A stretch of DNA of 64,000 nt from Aristolochia californica. Its lineage: Eukaryota > Streptophyta > Magnoliopsida > Piperales > Aristolochiaceae. The stretch's first letter is position 1, and every line of letters starts with the position of its first letter. Shown in pieces: positions 49,301 through 63,800 of the stretch. The notes beneath the pieces were generated by a model. It saw only the letters and a list, made by a program, of their open reading frames with translations, did no database searches and was not told the DNA's origin. The stretch covers positions 11,937,981-12,001,980 of the forward strand of contig JARWKL010000008.1 of NCBI GenBank assembly GCA_029961685.1. The letters run 5' to 3'. A program made the position numbers and the translations under genes.

Positions 49301-52300
49301 TGAGAATTTTTATTTTTTCAACTCCATGAAAATTTTGGATCATTAGGTCAATTTCATCTCTAACATGTTTCTAGCATGCATATCCTCGACATTTGAAACA
49401 TGTTAGGATCAATTAGGAATCTCTTTCTTATAAAATTCCACCAAGATATCTGGGGTTGTACTAGTGGAATTTCCCCAATGTTGATAACAAAACTTTGGGG
49501 TTCATTTTTAGTGCGTGAAAATAACTTTCTTCACTAACATTTATTATAGTTTTCAAATTCTTTTGCATACATAAACTCTAAAATTTCCATTTTGTCGTGA
49601 TCTTTATTTCCCTTATCTTTTTTTTACGAGAAAACTGGGAGAATGAAAAACTCAAGTTTGAAAAAAAAAATTGAACATCCAAAATGGAAATGCAAAAATT
49701 TTGAGAGAGATAATTCATAAAAGTATCTGTGATTTTTTAGGTCCGCTTTTTGTAAAATAGGCAAAAAGTGGGTTGTTTCGCTCTGGTAAATATCCCACCG
49801 CACTTTAACTTGAGAATTTTAATTTTTTCTACTCCTTGAAATTTTTGGATCATTAGGTCATTTGCATATTCAACATGTTTCTGGGATGTATATCCACCAC
49901 ATTTAAAACATGTTAGGATCAATTAGGAATCTCTTTCTTATAAAACTCCACCAAGCTATTTGGGGTTAAACTTGTGGAATTTCCCCAACATGGATAACAA
50001 AACTTTGGTGTTCATTTTTAGTGCGTGAAAATAACTTTCTTCACACAAATTTATTATAGTTTTCAAAGTTTTTTGCATTCATAAACTCTAAAATTTCCAT
50101 TTGGTTGTTATCTTTATTTGCCTTATCCTTTTGTTTACAATAAAACTGGTAGAGAGAAAAACTCAAGTTTGAAAAAAAAATTGAACATGCTAAATGAAAA
50201 TGCACAAATACTAAGAGATATAATTCTAAAAAGTATCTGTGATTTTATAGGTCTGCTTTTTGTAAAATAGGCAAAAATTGAGTTGTTTGGCTTTGGTAAA
50301 TATTCCACCGCACATTAACATGAGAATTTTAATTTTTTCTACTCCGTGAAATTTTTGGATCATTAGGTCATTTGCATCTTCAATATGTTTCTGGCATGCA
50401 TATCCACCACATTTAAAACATGTTAGGATCAATTAGGAATCTCTATCTTATAAAATTTCACCAAGCTATCTGGGGTTGTACTAGTGGAATTTCCCCAACG
50501 TTGATAACAAAACTTTGGTGTTCATTTTTAGTGCGTCAAAATAACTTTCTTCACTCAAATTTATTATAGTTTTCAAATTCTTTTGCATACATAAACTCTA
50601 AAATTTCCATTTTGTTGTGATCTATATTTGCCTTATCTTTTTGTTTGCGAGAAAACTGGAAGAGTGAAAAACTCATGTTGGAAAAAAAAATTAACCTCCA
50701 AAATGGAAAGTCACAAATGTTGAGAGAGATAATTCCAAAAAGTACCTATGATTTTTTAGGTCCACTTTTTTTAAAATACACAAAAAGTGGATTGTTTGGC
50801 TGTGGTAAATATCCCACCGCACGTCAACTAGAGAATTTTAATTTTTTCTACTCCTTGAAATATTTGCATCATTAGGTCATTTGCATCTTCAACATGTTTC
50901 TGGCATGCATATCCACCAAATTTAAAACATGTTAGGATGCAGAATTTTCTTATAAATAAATAAAGAGAAATGAGATTTGAAAGAAAGAATGAAATGCAAA
51001 TGAATGAATCAATGAGAATGAATTGAATAAATGAGAATGAAAGAAAGAATTGAAGAAATTAGGAATCTCTTTCTTATAAAATTTCACCAAGCAATCTGGG
51101 GTTGTACAAGTGGAATTTCCCCAACGTGGATAACAAAACTTTGGTGGTCATTTGTAGTGCGTGAAAATAACTTTCTTCACTCACATTTATTATAGTTTTC
51201 AAATTCTTTCACATACATAAACTCTAAAATTTCTATTTTGCTGTGATCTATATTTGCCTTATCTTTTTGTTTACGAGAAAACTGGGAGAATGAAAAACTC
51301 AAGTTTGAAAAAAACAATTGAACATCCAAAATGGAAATGCACAAATGCTGAGAGAGATAATTCCAAAAAGTATCTATGATTTTTTAGGTCTGCTTTTTGT
51401 AAAATAGGGAAAAAGTTGGTTGTTTGGCTCTAGTAAATATCCCACCATACGTTAAGTTGAGAATTTAAAATTTTTCTACTCGAAATTTTTGGATCATGAG
51501 GTCATTTGCATCTTCAACATGTTTCTGGGATGCATATGCACCACATTTAAAACATGTTTGGAACAATTAGGAATCTATTTCTTAGAAAATTCCACCAAAC
51601 TATCTGGGGTTGTACAAGTGGAATTTCCCCAATATAGATAAAGAAACTTTAGTGTTCATTTTTAGTGCGTGAAAATAACTTTCTTCTCTCACATTTATTA
51701 TTGTTTTCAAATTCTTTCTCATACGTAAACTCTAAAATTTCTATTTTGTTGTGATCTATATTTTCCTTATCTTTTAGTTTACGAGAAAACTGGGAGAGTG
51801 AAAAACTCAAGTTTGAAAAAAAACATTGAACATCCAAAATGGAAATGAACAAATTCTGAGAGAGATAATTCTAAAAATTATCTGTGATTTTTTAGTTCCG
51901 CTTTTAGTAAAATAGGCAAAAAGTGGGTTGTTTCGCTCAGGTAAATAACCCACCGCACGTTAACTTGAGAATTTTAATTTTTTCAACTCCTTGAAATTTT
52001 TGGATCATTAAGTCAATTGAATCTGCAACATGTTTCTCGCATACATATCCACCACATTTAAAACATGTTAGGATCAATTAGGAATCTTTTCTTATAAAAT
52101 TCTACCAAGCTATCAGGGTTTTACTAGTGGAATTTCCCCAACATGGATAACAAAACTTAGGTGTTCATTTTTAGTGCATGAAAATAACTTTCTTCACTCA
52201 CATTTATTATAGTTTTCAAATTCTTTTGCATACATAAACTCTAAAATTTCCATTTTGTTGTGATCTATATTTGCCTTATCTTTTTGTTTACGAGAAAACT

Positions 52301-55300
52301 GGGAGAGTGAAAAACTCAAGTTTGAAAAAAAAAATTTAAGATCCAAAATGGAAATGCACAAATGCTGAGAGAGAGAATTCATAAAAGTATCTGTGATTTT
52401 TTAGGTCCACTTTTTGTAAAATAGGCAAAAAGTGGGTTGTTTGGCTCTGGTAAATATCCCACCGCACATTAACTTGAGAATTTTAATTTTTTCTACTCCT
52501 TGAAATTTTTGGATCATTAGGTCATTTGCATCTTCAACATGTTTCTGGCATGCATATCCACCACATTCAAACATTGTTAGGATCAATTAGGAAACTCTTT
52601 CTTATAAAATTCCACCAAGCTATCTTGGGTTGTACTAGTGGAATTTCACCAACATGGATAAAAAAATCATTGGTGTTCATTTTTAGAGCGTGAAAGTAAC
52701 TTTCTTCATTTGTCACATTTATTATAGTTTTCAAATTATTTTGCATACATAAACTCTAAAATTTCCATTTTGTTTTGATCTATATTTGCCTTATCTTTTT
52801 GTTTACGAGAAAACTGGGAGAGAGAAAAAGTCAAGGTTGAAAAAAAACATTGAAGTTCCAAAATGGAAATGCACAAATACTGAGAGATATAATTCCAAAA
52901 AGTATCTGTGATTTTATAGGTCCACTTTTTTAAAATTGGCAAAAAGTGGGTTGTTTGGCTCAGGTAAATATTCCACCGCACGTTAAGAAAAGAATTTTAA
53001 TTTTTTCTACTCCGTGAAATTTTTGGATCATTAGGTCATTTTCATCTTCAATATGTTTCTCGCATGCATATCCACCACATTCAAAACATGTTACGGTCAA
53101 TTAGGAATCTCTTTCTTATAAAATTTCACCAAGCTATCTGGGGTTGTACTAGTGGAATTTCCCCAACGTGGATAACAAAACTTTGGTGTTCATTTTTAGT
53201 GCGTGAAAATAATTTTCTGCGCTCAAATTTATTATAGTTGTCAAATTCTTTTGCATCCATAAACTCTAAAATTTCCATTTTGTTGTGATCTATCTTTGCC
53301 TTATCTTTTTGTTTACGAGAAAACTAGGAGAGTGAAAAACTCAAGTTTGAATAAAAAACTTTAACATCCAAAATGAAAATGCACAAATGTTGTGAGAGAT
53401 AATTCCAAAAAGTACTAGTGATTTTTTAGGTCCGCTTTTTGTAAAAGAGGCAAAAAGTGGATTATTTGGCAGTGGTAAATATCCCACCACACGTCAACTA
53501 GAGAATTTTAATTTTTTCTACTCCTTGAAATTTTTGCATCATTAGGTAATTTGCATCTTCAACATGTTTCTGGCATGCATATCCACCACATTTAAAACAT
53601 GTTATGATCAATTAGGAATCTGTTTCTTATAAAATTCCACCAAGCTATCTAAGGTTGTACAAGTGGAATTTTCCCAATGTGGATAAGAAAACTTTGGTGT
53701 TCATTTGTAGTGAGTGAAAATAACTTTCTTCACTCACATTTATTATAGTTTTTAAATTCTTTCACATACATAAACTCTAAAATTTCTACTTTGTTGTGAT
53801 CCATATTCGCGTTATCTTTTTGTTTACGAGAAAACTGGGAGAGTGAAAAACTCAAGTTTGAAAAAAAAAATTGAACATCCAAAATGGAAATGCACAATAG
53901 CTGAGAGAGATAATTCATAAAAGTATTTGTGATTTTTTAGGTCCGCTTTTTGTAAAATAGGCAAAAAGTGGGTTGTTTGGCTATAGTAAATATCCCTCCG
54001 CACGTTAACTTGAGAATTTTAATTTTTTCTACTCCTTGAAATTTTTGGATCATTAGGTCATTTGCATCTTCAACATGTTTCTGGCATGCATATCCACCAC
54101 ATTTAAAACTTGTTAGGATCAATTAGGAATCTCTTTCTTATAAAATTCCACCAAGCTATCAGGGGTTGTACAAGTGGAATTTCCCCAACATGGATAACAA
54201 AACTTTCTTGTTCATTTTTAGTGCGTGAAAATAACTTTTTTCACTCACATTTATTATAGTTTTCAAATTCTTTTGCATACATATACTCTAAAATTTCCAT
54301 TTTGTTGTGATCTATATTTGTCTTATCTTTTTGTTAACGAGAAAACTGGGAGAGAGAAAAACTCAAGTTTGAAAAAAAAAAATTGAACATTCAAATTGGA
54401 AATGCACAAATGCTGAGAGAGATAATTCCAAAAACTATCTGTGATTTTTTAGGTCCGCTTTTAGTAAAATTTGAAAAAAGTGGGTTGTTTGGCTCTGGTA
54501 AATATCTCAGCTCACGTTAACTTGAGAATTTTAATTTTTTCAACTCCTTGAAATTTTTGGATAATTAGGTCATTTGCTTCTCCAACATGTATCTGGCATG
54601 CATATCCACCAGATTTAAAACATGTTAGGATCATTTAGGAATCTCTTTCTTATAAAATTCCACCAAGCTATCTTGTGTTGCACTAGTGGAATTTCCCCAA
54701 CAAGGATAACAAAATTTGTTGTTCCTTTTTAGTGCATTAAAATAACTTTCTTCACTCACATTTATTCTAGTTTTCAAGTTCTTATGCATTTATAAACTCT
54801 AAAATTTCCATTTTCTTGTGATCTATATTTGCCTTATCTTTTTGTTTACGAGAAAACTAGGAGAGAAAAAAACTCAAGTTTGAAAAAAAAAAATTGAACA
54901 TCCAAAATGGAAATGCACAAATGCGGAGAGAGATAATTCCAAAAAGTATCTGTGATTTTTTAGGTCCCCTTTTTGTAAAATTGGCAAAAAGTGGGTTGTT
55001 TCGCTGTGGTAAATATCCCACCGCACGTTAACTTGAGAATTTTCACTTTTTCTACTCCTTGAAATTTTGGAACATTAAGTCATTTGCATCTTCAACATGT
55101 TTTTGGCATGCATATCCACCACATTTAAAACATGTTACAATCAATTAGGAATCTCTTTCTTATAAAATTCCACAAAGCTATCTGGGGTTGTACAAGTGGA
55201 ATTTCCCCAACGTGGGTAACAAAACATTGGTGTTCATTTTTAGTGCGTGAAAATAACTTTCTTCACTTACATTTATTATAGTCTTCAACTTCTTTCACAT

Positions 55301-57800
55301 ACATAAACTCTAAAATTTCCATTTTGTTGTGATCTATATTTGCTGTAACTTTTTGTTTACGAGAAAATTGGGAGAGTGAAAAGCCCATGTTTGAAAAACA
55401 AAATTGAACATCATAAATGGAAATGCACAAATGCTGAGAGAGATAATTCCAAAAAGTATCTGTGATTTTTTAGGTCCGCTTTTAGTAAAATAGTCAAAAA
55501 ATAGGTTATTTGGCTCTAGTAAATATCCCACCACACGTTTACTTGAGAATTTTAATTTTTACTACTCCTTGAAATTTTTGGATCATTAGGTTATTAGCAT
55601 CTTAGAGATTTTTCTGGCATGCATATCCACCACATTTAAAACATGTTAGGATCAATTAGGAATCTCTGTCTTATAAAATTCCACCAAGCTATCTGGGTTT
55701 GTACTAGTGGAATTTCCCAAACGTGGATAACAAAACTTTGGTGTTCATTTTTAGTGTGTGAAAATAACTTTCTTCACTAACATTTATTATAGATTTCAAA
55801 TTCTTTCACATACATAAACTCTAAAATTTCCATTTTGTTGTGATCTATATTTGCCTTATCCTTTTGTTTAAGAGAAAACTGGGAGAGTGGAAAACTCTAG
55901 TTTGAAAAAAAAAATTGAACATCCAAAATGTAAATGCGTAAATGCTGAGAGAGATAATTCCAAAAAGTATCTGAGATTTTTTTTGTCTGCTTTTAGTAAA
56001 ATAGGCAAAAAGTGGGTTGTTTGGCTCTAATACATATCCCACCACACGTTAACTTGAGAATTTTATTTTTTTCTACTCCTTGAAATTTTTGGATCATTAG
56101 GTCATTTGCATCTTCAACATGTTTTTGGCATGCATATCTACCACATTTAAAATATCTTAGGATCAATTAGGAATCTCTTTCTTATAAAATTCGACCAAGC
56201 TATCTGAGGTTGTACTAGTGGAATTTCCCCAACGTGGATAACAAAACCTTGGTGTTCATTTTATTGTGTGAAAATAATTTTCTTCACTCACATTTATTAT
56301 AGTTTTCAAATTCTTTTGCATACATAAACTCTAATATTTCCATTTGGTTGTGATCTATATTTGCCTTATCTTTTTGTTTACGATAAAACTTGGAGAGTGA
56401 AAAACTTTAGTTTGAAAAAAAAAATTGAACATCCAAAATGAAAATGCACAAATGCTGAGAGTGATAATTCAAAAAAGTATCTATGATTTTTTAGGTCCGC
56501 TTTTTGTAAAATAGGCAAAAAGTAGGTTGTTTGGCTCTGGTAAATATCCCACCGCGCGTTAACTTGGGAATTTTAATTTTTTCTACTCGAAATTTTTGGA
56601 TCATTAGGTCATTTGCATCTTCAATATGTTTATGGCATCCGTATCCACCACATTTAAACCATGTTAGGATCAATTAGGAATCTCTTTCTTATAAAATTTC
56701 ACCAAGCTATCTAGGGTTGTACTAGTGGAATTTCCCCAACGTCGATAACAAAACCTTGGTGTTCATTTTTAGTGAGTGAAAATAACTTTCGTCACTCACA
56801 TTTATTATAGTTTTCAAATTATTTTGCATACATAAACTCTAAAATTTCCATTTCGTTGTGATCTATATTTGCCTTATCTTTTTGTTTACGAGAAAACTAG
56901 GAGAGTGAAAAACTCAAGTTTGAAAAAAAAAATTGAACATCCAAAATGGAAATGCGCAAATGCTGAGAGAGATAATTCCAAAAAGAATCAGTCATTTTTA
57001 AGGTCCGCTTTTGGTAAATTAGGTAAAAAGTGGGTTGTTTTGCTCTCGTAAATATCACACCGCACGTTAACTTGTGAATTTTAATTTTTTCTACTCTTTG
57101 AAATTTTTGGATCATTTGGTTATTTGCATCTTCAACATGTTTTTGGAATGCATATCCACCACATTGAAAACAAGTTAGGATCAATTAGGAATCTGTTTCT
57201 TATAAAATTCCACCAAGCTATCTAGGGTTGTACTAGTGGAATTTCCCCAACGTGGATTACAAAACTTTGGTGTTCATTTTTAGTGCGTGAATTAACTTTC
57301 TTCACTCACATTTATTATAGTTTCCAAATTCTTTTGCATACATAAACTCTAAAATTTCCATTTTGTTGTGATCTATATTTGCCTTATCTTTTTGTTTACG
57401 AGAAAACTGGGAGAGCGAAAAAGTCAAGTTTGAAAAAAAAATTGAACATCCAAAATGGAAATGTACAAATGCTGAGAGTGATAATTACAAAAAGTATATG
57501 TGATTTTTTAGGTCCGCTTTTTGTAAAATAGGCAAAAAAGTGGGTTGTTTGGCTCTGGCAAATATCCCACCGCACGTTAACTTGAGAATTTTATTTTTTT
57601 CTACTCCTTGAAATTTTTTGATCATTAAGTCATTTGCATCTTCAACATGTTTCTGGCATGCATATCCACCACATTTAAAACATGTTAGGATCAATTAGGA
57701 ATCTCTTTCTTATAATATTCCACCAAGGTATCTGGGGTTGTACAACTGGAATTTCCCACACATGGATAACAAAACTTTGGTGTTCATTTTCAGAGCATGA
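49301..57800. repeat. Family 1 array, second block (M98-M114)
   Basis: Family 1 marks return (T6 before CTACTCC, TTTGCATC, five A). Anchors: 49402, 49912, 50422, 50931, 51556, 52067, 52576, 53090, 53601, 54112, 54624, 55134, 55645, 56156, 56663, 57174 and 57684. Spacing is about 510 except for 625 between 50931 and 51556, which is explained by the 118-bp insertion. No higher-order order was detected by eye. Confidence 0.88.
50939..51056. other. Non-satellite purine-rich insertion, about 118 bp
   Basis: GTTAGGAT of M101 is interrupted, and AATTAGGAATCTC resumes at 51,057. The inserted sequence is unlike any part of the monomer and consists mostly of degenerate GAAT, GAAA and AAAT words. It contains internal duplications: TGAAAGAAAGAAT at 50,978-50,990 and 51,038-51,050, and ATGAGAATGA at 51,012 and 51,031. 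I see no terminal inverted repeats, no clear target-site duplication and no coding potential. It could be filler DNA from break repair, an expanded simple repeat or a transposon remnant; the source is unknown. Confidence 0.88.
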
Positions 57801-60800
57801 AAATGACTTTCTTCACTCACATTTATTGTAGTTTTCAAATTCTTTCACATACATAAACCCTCAAATTTCAGTTTTCTTGTGATCTATATTTGCATTATCT
57901 TTTTGTTTACAAGAAAACTGGGAGAGTGAAAAATCTCAAGTTTGAAAAAAAAAATTGAACATCCAAAATGGAAATGCACAAATGCTGAGACAGATAATTC
58001 CAAAAAGTATCTATGATTTTTTAGGTCCATTTTTTGTAAAATAGGCAAAAAGTGGGTTGTTTGGTTCTGGTAAATATCCCACCCCACGTTAACTTGAGAA
58101 TTTTAATTCTTTCTACTCCTTGAAATTTTTGAATCATTAGGTCATCTGCATCTTCAACATGTTTCTGGCATGCATATCCACCACATTTAAAACATGTTAG
58201 GATTAATTAGATATCTCTTTCTTATAAAATTCCACCAAGCTATTTGTGGTTGTAGTAGTTGAATTTCCCCAACATGGATAACAAAACTTTGGTGTTCATT
58301 TTTAGTGCGTGAAAATAACTTTCTTCACTCACATTTATTATAGTTTTCAAATTCTATTGCATACATAAACTCTAAAATTTCCATTTTTTTGTGATCTATA
58401 TTTGCCTTTTCTTTTTGTTTACGGGAAAATCGAGAGGGTGAAAAAACTCAAGTTTGAAAAAAAAAATTGAACATCCAAAATGGAAGTGCACAAATGCTGA
58501 GGGAGATAATTCCAAAAAGTATCAGTGATTTTTTAGGTCCGCTTTTTGTAAAATAGGGAAAAAGTGGGTTGTCTGGCTCTAATAAATATCCCATACCACG
58601 TTAACTTGAGAATTTTAATTCTTTCTACTCCATGAAATTTTTGGATCATTAGGTCATCTGCATCTTCAACATGTTTCTGGTATGCATATCCACCACATTT
58701 AAAACATGTAAGGTTCAATTACGAATCTCTGTCTTATAAAATTCCACCAAGCTATCTGGGGTTGTACTAGTGGAATTTCCCCAACGTGGATAACAAAACT
58801 ATGGTGTTCAGTTTTAGTGCGTGAAAATAACTTTCTTCACTCACATTTATTATAGTTTTCAAATTCTTTTGCATAAATAAACGCTTAAATTTCCATTTTG
58901 TAGTGATCTATATTTCCCTTGTCTTTTTGTTTATGAGAAAACAGGGAGAGTGAAAAAACTCAAGTTTGAAAAAAAAAAATTGAACATCGAAAATGGAAAT
59001 GCACAAAAGCAGAGAGAGATAATTCCAAAACGTATCTGTGATTTTTTAGGTCCACTTTTTGTAAAATAGGCAAAAAGAAGGTTGTTTGGCTCGGGTAAAT
59101 ATCCCACCGACGTTAACATGAGAATTTTATTTCTTTCTACTCCTGGAAATTTTTGAATCATTAAGTCATCTGCAACTTCAACATGTTTCTGGTATGGATA
59201 TCCCCCACATTTAAAACATGTTAGGATTAATTAGGAAACTCTTTCTAATAAAATTCCACCAAGCTATCTGTGGTTGTACTAGTGGCATTTCCCCAACGTG
59301 GATAACAAAACATTGGAGTTCATTTTTTGTGCGTGAAAATAACTTTCTTCACTCACATTTATTATAGTTTTCAAATTTGATTTGCATACATAAACTCTAA
59401 CTTTTCCATATTTTTGTGATCTATATTTGCCTTATCTTTTTGTTTACGAGAAAACTGGGAAACAGAAAAAACTCAAGTTTGAAAAAACAAATTGAACATC
59501 CAAAATGGAAATGCACAAATGCTGAGAGAGATAATTCCAAAAAGTATCTGGGATTTTTTTTGTCCGCTTTTGTAAAATAGGCAAAAAGTGGGTTGTTTGG
59601 CACTGTTAAATATCCCACCGCACGTTAACTTGAGAATTTGAATTCTTTCTACTCCTTGAAGTTTTTTGATCTTTAGGTCATCTGCATCTTCAACATGTTT
59701 CTGGCACGAGTATCCTACATATTTAAAATAGGTTAGGATCAATTAGGAATCTCTTTCTTATAAAATTCCACCAAGCTATCTGGGGTAGTAATAGTGGAAT
59801 TTCCCCAACGTGGATAACAAAACTTTGGTGTTCATTTTTAGTGCATGAAAATAACTTTCTTCACTCACATTTATTATAGTTTTCAAATTCTTTTGGGTAC
59901 GTAAACTCTAAAATTTCTTTTTTGTTGTGATCTATATTTTCCTTATCTTTTTGTTTACAAGAAAACTAGGACAGAGAAAAAACTTAATTTTGAAAAAAAA
60001 ACATGAACATCTAAAATGGAAATGTACAAATACTGGGAGAGATAATTCCAAAAACTATCTGTGATTTTTTAGGTCCACTTTTTGTAAAATAGGCAAAAAG
60101 TAGGTTGTTTTGCTCTGGTAAATATCCCACCGCACATTAACTTGCGAATTTTAATTCTTTCTACTCCTTGAAATTTTTGGATCATTAGGTCAGCTGCATC
60201 TTCAACATGTTTCTAGCATGCATATCCACAACATTTAAAACATGTTAGGATCAATTAGGAATCACTTTCTTATAAAATTCCACTAAGATATTTGGGATAG
60301 TACAAGTTAAATTTGCCCAACGTGGATAACAAAACTTTGGTGTTCATTTTTGGTGCGTGAAAATATTTTCTTTACTCACATTTATTATAGTTATCAAATT
60401 ATTTTACATACATAAACTCTAAAATTTCAATTTTGATGTGATCTATGTTTGCCTTATCTTTTTGTTTACGAGAAAACTGGGAAAGTGAAAAAACTCTAGT
60501 TTGAAAAAAAAAATTGAACATCCAAAATGGAAATGCACGAATACTGAGAGAGATAATTCCAAAACGTATCTGTGATTTTTTAGGTTTGCTTTTTGTAAAA
60601 TAGGTAAAAAGAGGATTGTTTGGCACTGGTAAATATCCCACCACACGTTAACATGAGTATTTTAATTGTTTCTACTCCTTGAAATTTTTGGATCATTAGG
60701 TCATCTGCATGTTCAACATGTTTCTGGTATGCATATCCCCCACATTTAAAACATGTTAGGATCAATTAGGAATCTCTTTCTAATAAAATTCCACCAAGCT

Positions 60801-63800
60801 TTCTGTGGTTGTACTAGTGGAATTTCCCCAACGTGGATAACAAAACTTTGGTGTTTATTTTTATTGCATGCAAATAACTTTCTTCATTCACATTTTCATT
60901 TTTTTAAATTTTTTTTGCCTCCATAAACTCTAAAATTTCCATTTTTTTGTGATCTACATTTGCCTTACTTTTTGTTTACGATAAAACTAGGAGAGAGAGA
61001 AAACTCAAGTTCGAAAAAAATAATTGAACATCCAAAATGGAAATGCACAATTGCAGAGAGAGATAATTCCAAAAAGTATCTGGGATTTTTTTTGTTTGCT
61101 TTTTGTTAAATAGGCAAAAAGTGGGTTGTTTGACTCTCGTAAATATCCCACCGCACGTTAACTTGAGAATTTTAATTCTTTCTACTTGAAATTTTTGGAT
61201 CTTTAGGTCAACTGCATCTTCAACATGTTTCTGGCACGCATATCCTCCACATTTAAAATAAGTTAGGATCAATTGGGAATCTCTTTCTTATAAAATTTCA
61301 CCAAGCTATCTGAGGTAGTAATAGATGAATTTCCCCAACATGAATAACAAAACTTTGGGGTTCATTTTTAGTGCGTAAAAATAACTTTCTTCACTCACAT
61401 TTATCATAGTTTTCAAATTCTTTTGCATACATAAACTCTAAAATTTCCATTTTGAAGTGACCTATATTTGCCTTTTCATTTTGTTTACGAGAAAACTGGG
61501 AGAGTGAAAAAACTCAAGTTTGAAAAAAAAAAATTGAACATCAAAAATTGAAATGCTCAAATGCTCAGAGAGATAATTCCAAAACGTATTTGTGATTTTT
61601 TAGGTCTGGTTTTTGTAAAATAGGCAAAAAGTGGATTGTTTTGCTCTGGTAAATATCCCACCGCACGTTAACTTGAGAATTTTAATTGTTTCTACTCCTT
61701 CAAAATTTTGGATCATTTGGTCATCTGCATCTTCAACATGTTTCTGGCATGCATATCCACCACATTTAAAACATGTTAGGATCAATTAGGAACCTCTTTC
61801 TTATAAAATTCCACCAAGCTATGTCGGGTTGTACAAGTGGAATTTCCCCAACGTGGATAACAAAACTTTGGTGTTCATTTTTAGTGCGTGAACATAACTT
61901 TCTTCACTCACATTTATTATAGTTTTCGAATTCTTTTGCATACATAAACTCTAAAATTTCTATTTTGTTGTGATCTATATTTGCCTTATCTTTTTGTTTA
62001 CAAGAAAACTGGGAGAGAGAAAAAACTCAAGTTTGAAAAACAAAATTGAATATCCAAAATTGAAATGCACAAATGCTGAGAGAGATAATTCCAAAAGTAT
62101 CTGGGATTTTTTTGGTCCGCATTTTCTAAAATAGGCAACAAGTGGGTTGTTTGGCTTTGGTAAATATCTCACCGCACGTTAACTTGAGAATTTTAATTCT
62201 TTCTACTACTTGAAATTTTTTGTTGTTTAGGTCATTTGCATCTTCAACATGTTTCTAGCACGCATATCCTCCGCATTTAAAATAAGTTAGGATCAATTAG
62301 GAATCTCTTTCTTATAAAATTCCACCAAGCTATCTGGGGTAGTACTAGTGGAATTTCCCCAACGTGGATAAAAAAACATTGGTGTTCATTTTTAGTGTGT
62401 GAAAATTAACTTTCTTCACTCACATTTATTATAGTTTTCAAATTATTTTGCATACATAAACTCTAAAATTTCCATTTTGTTGTGATCTATATTTGCCTTA
62501 TCTTTTTGTTTACAAGAAAACTGGGAGAGAGAAAAAACTCAATTTTGAAAAAAAAAATTGAACATCAGAAATGGAAATGCCCAAATGTTGTGGGAGAGAT
62601 AATTCTAAAATGTATCTATGATTTTTTAGGTCCGCTTTTTGTAAAATAGGCAAAAACTGGGTTGTTTGGCTCTAGTAAATATCCCACCGCATGTTAACTT
62701 GAGAATTCTAATTCTTTCTACTCCTTGAAATTTTTGGATCATTAGGTCATCTGCATCATCAACATGTTTCTGGCATGCATATCCACCACATTTAAAACAT
62801 GTTAGGATCAATTAGGAATCTCTTTCTTATAAAATTCCACCAAGCTATCTGGAGTTGTACTAGTGGAATTTCCCCAAAATGGATAACAAAACTTTGGTGT
62901 TCATTTTTAGTGCATGAAAATAACTTTCTTTACTCACATTTATTATAGTATTCAAATTCTTTTCCATACATAAACTCAAAAATTTCCATTTTGTTGTGAT
63001 CTATATTTTCCTTATCTTTTTGTTTACAAGAAAACTGGGAGAGTGAAAAAACTCAAGTTTCAAAAAAAAAAATTGAACATCCAAAATGAAATTGCACAAA
63101 TGCTGAGAGAGATAATTCCAAAAAGTATCTGTGATTTTTAAGGTCCGCTTTTTTTAAAATAGGCAAAAAGTTGGTTGTTTGGCTCTGGTAAATATCCCAC
63201 CGCATGTTAACATGAGAATTTAAATTCTTTCTACTCCTTGAAATTTTTGGATCATTAGGTCATCTGCATCTTTAACATGTTTCTGGCTTGCATATCCCCT
63301 ACATTTCCCCAACGTGGATAACAAAACTTTGGTGTTCAGTTTTAGTGCGTGAAAATAACTTCTTCACTCACATTTATTATTGTTTTCGAATTCTTTATCT
63401 TACATAAGGAGAGTGAAAAAACTCAAGTTTGAAAAAAAAAATTGAACGTCAAAATTTGGAATGCATAAATACTGAGAGCGATAATTCCAAAACGTATCTG
63501 TGATTTTTTAGGTCTATTTTTTTGTAAAATAGGCAAAAAGAGGGTTGTTTGGCTCTTGTAAATATCCCACCGGACGTTCACAGGAGAATTTTAATTCTTT
63601 CTACTCCTTGAAATTTTTGGATCATTAGGTCATCTGCATCTTCAACATGTTTCTGGTGTGCATATCCCCCACATTTAAAACATGTTAGGATCAATTAGGA
63701 ATCTCTTTCTAATAAAATTCCACCAAGCTTTCTGTTGTTGTGCTAGTGGAATTTCCCCAACGTGGATACCAAACTTTGGTGTTCATTTTTATTGCATGAA

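Larger units (their letters stand above)
43788..49401. repeat. Family 2 array, degraded right flank of the higher-order region (M87-M97)
   Basis: Anchors are 43788 (A-like), 44299, 44808 (B-like), 45322 (B), 45834 (C), 46347 (A-like), 46855, 47366 (B), 47868 (C), 48381 (A-like) and 48890 (C patch in a D-type monomer). The order B-C-A recurs three times, but the intervening D, E and F monomers are missing or replaced. The C copies here keep more of the palindromes than those at 25-43 kb. The next monomer, anchored at 49402, carries family 1 marks. Confidence 0.78.

Noticed and set aside
50939..51056. The insertion as a short interspersed element.
   Set aside because: It shows no A/B box, no poly-A tail distinct from its purine-rich content, and no convincing flanking duplication.
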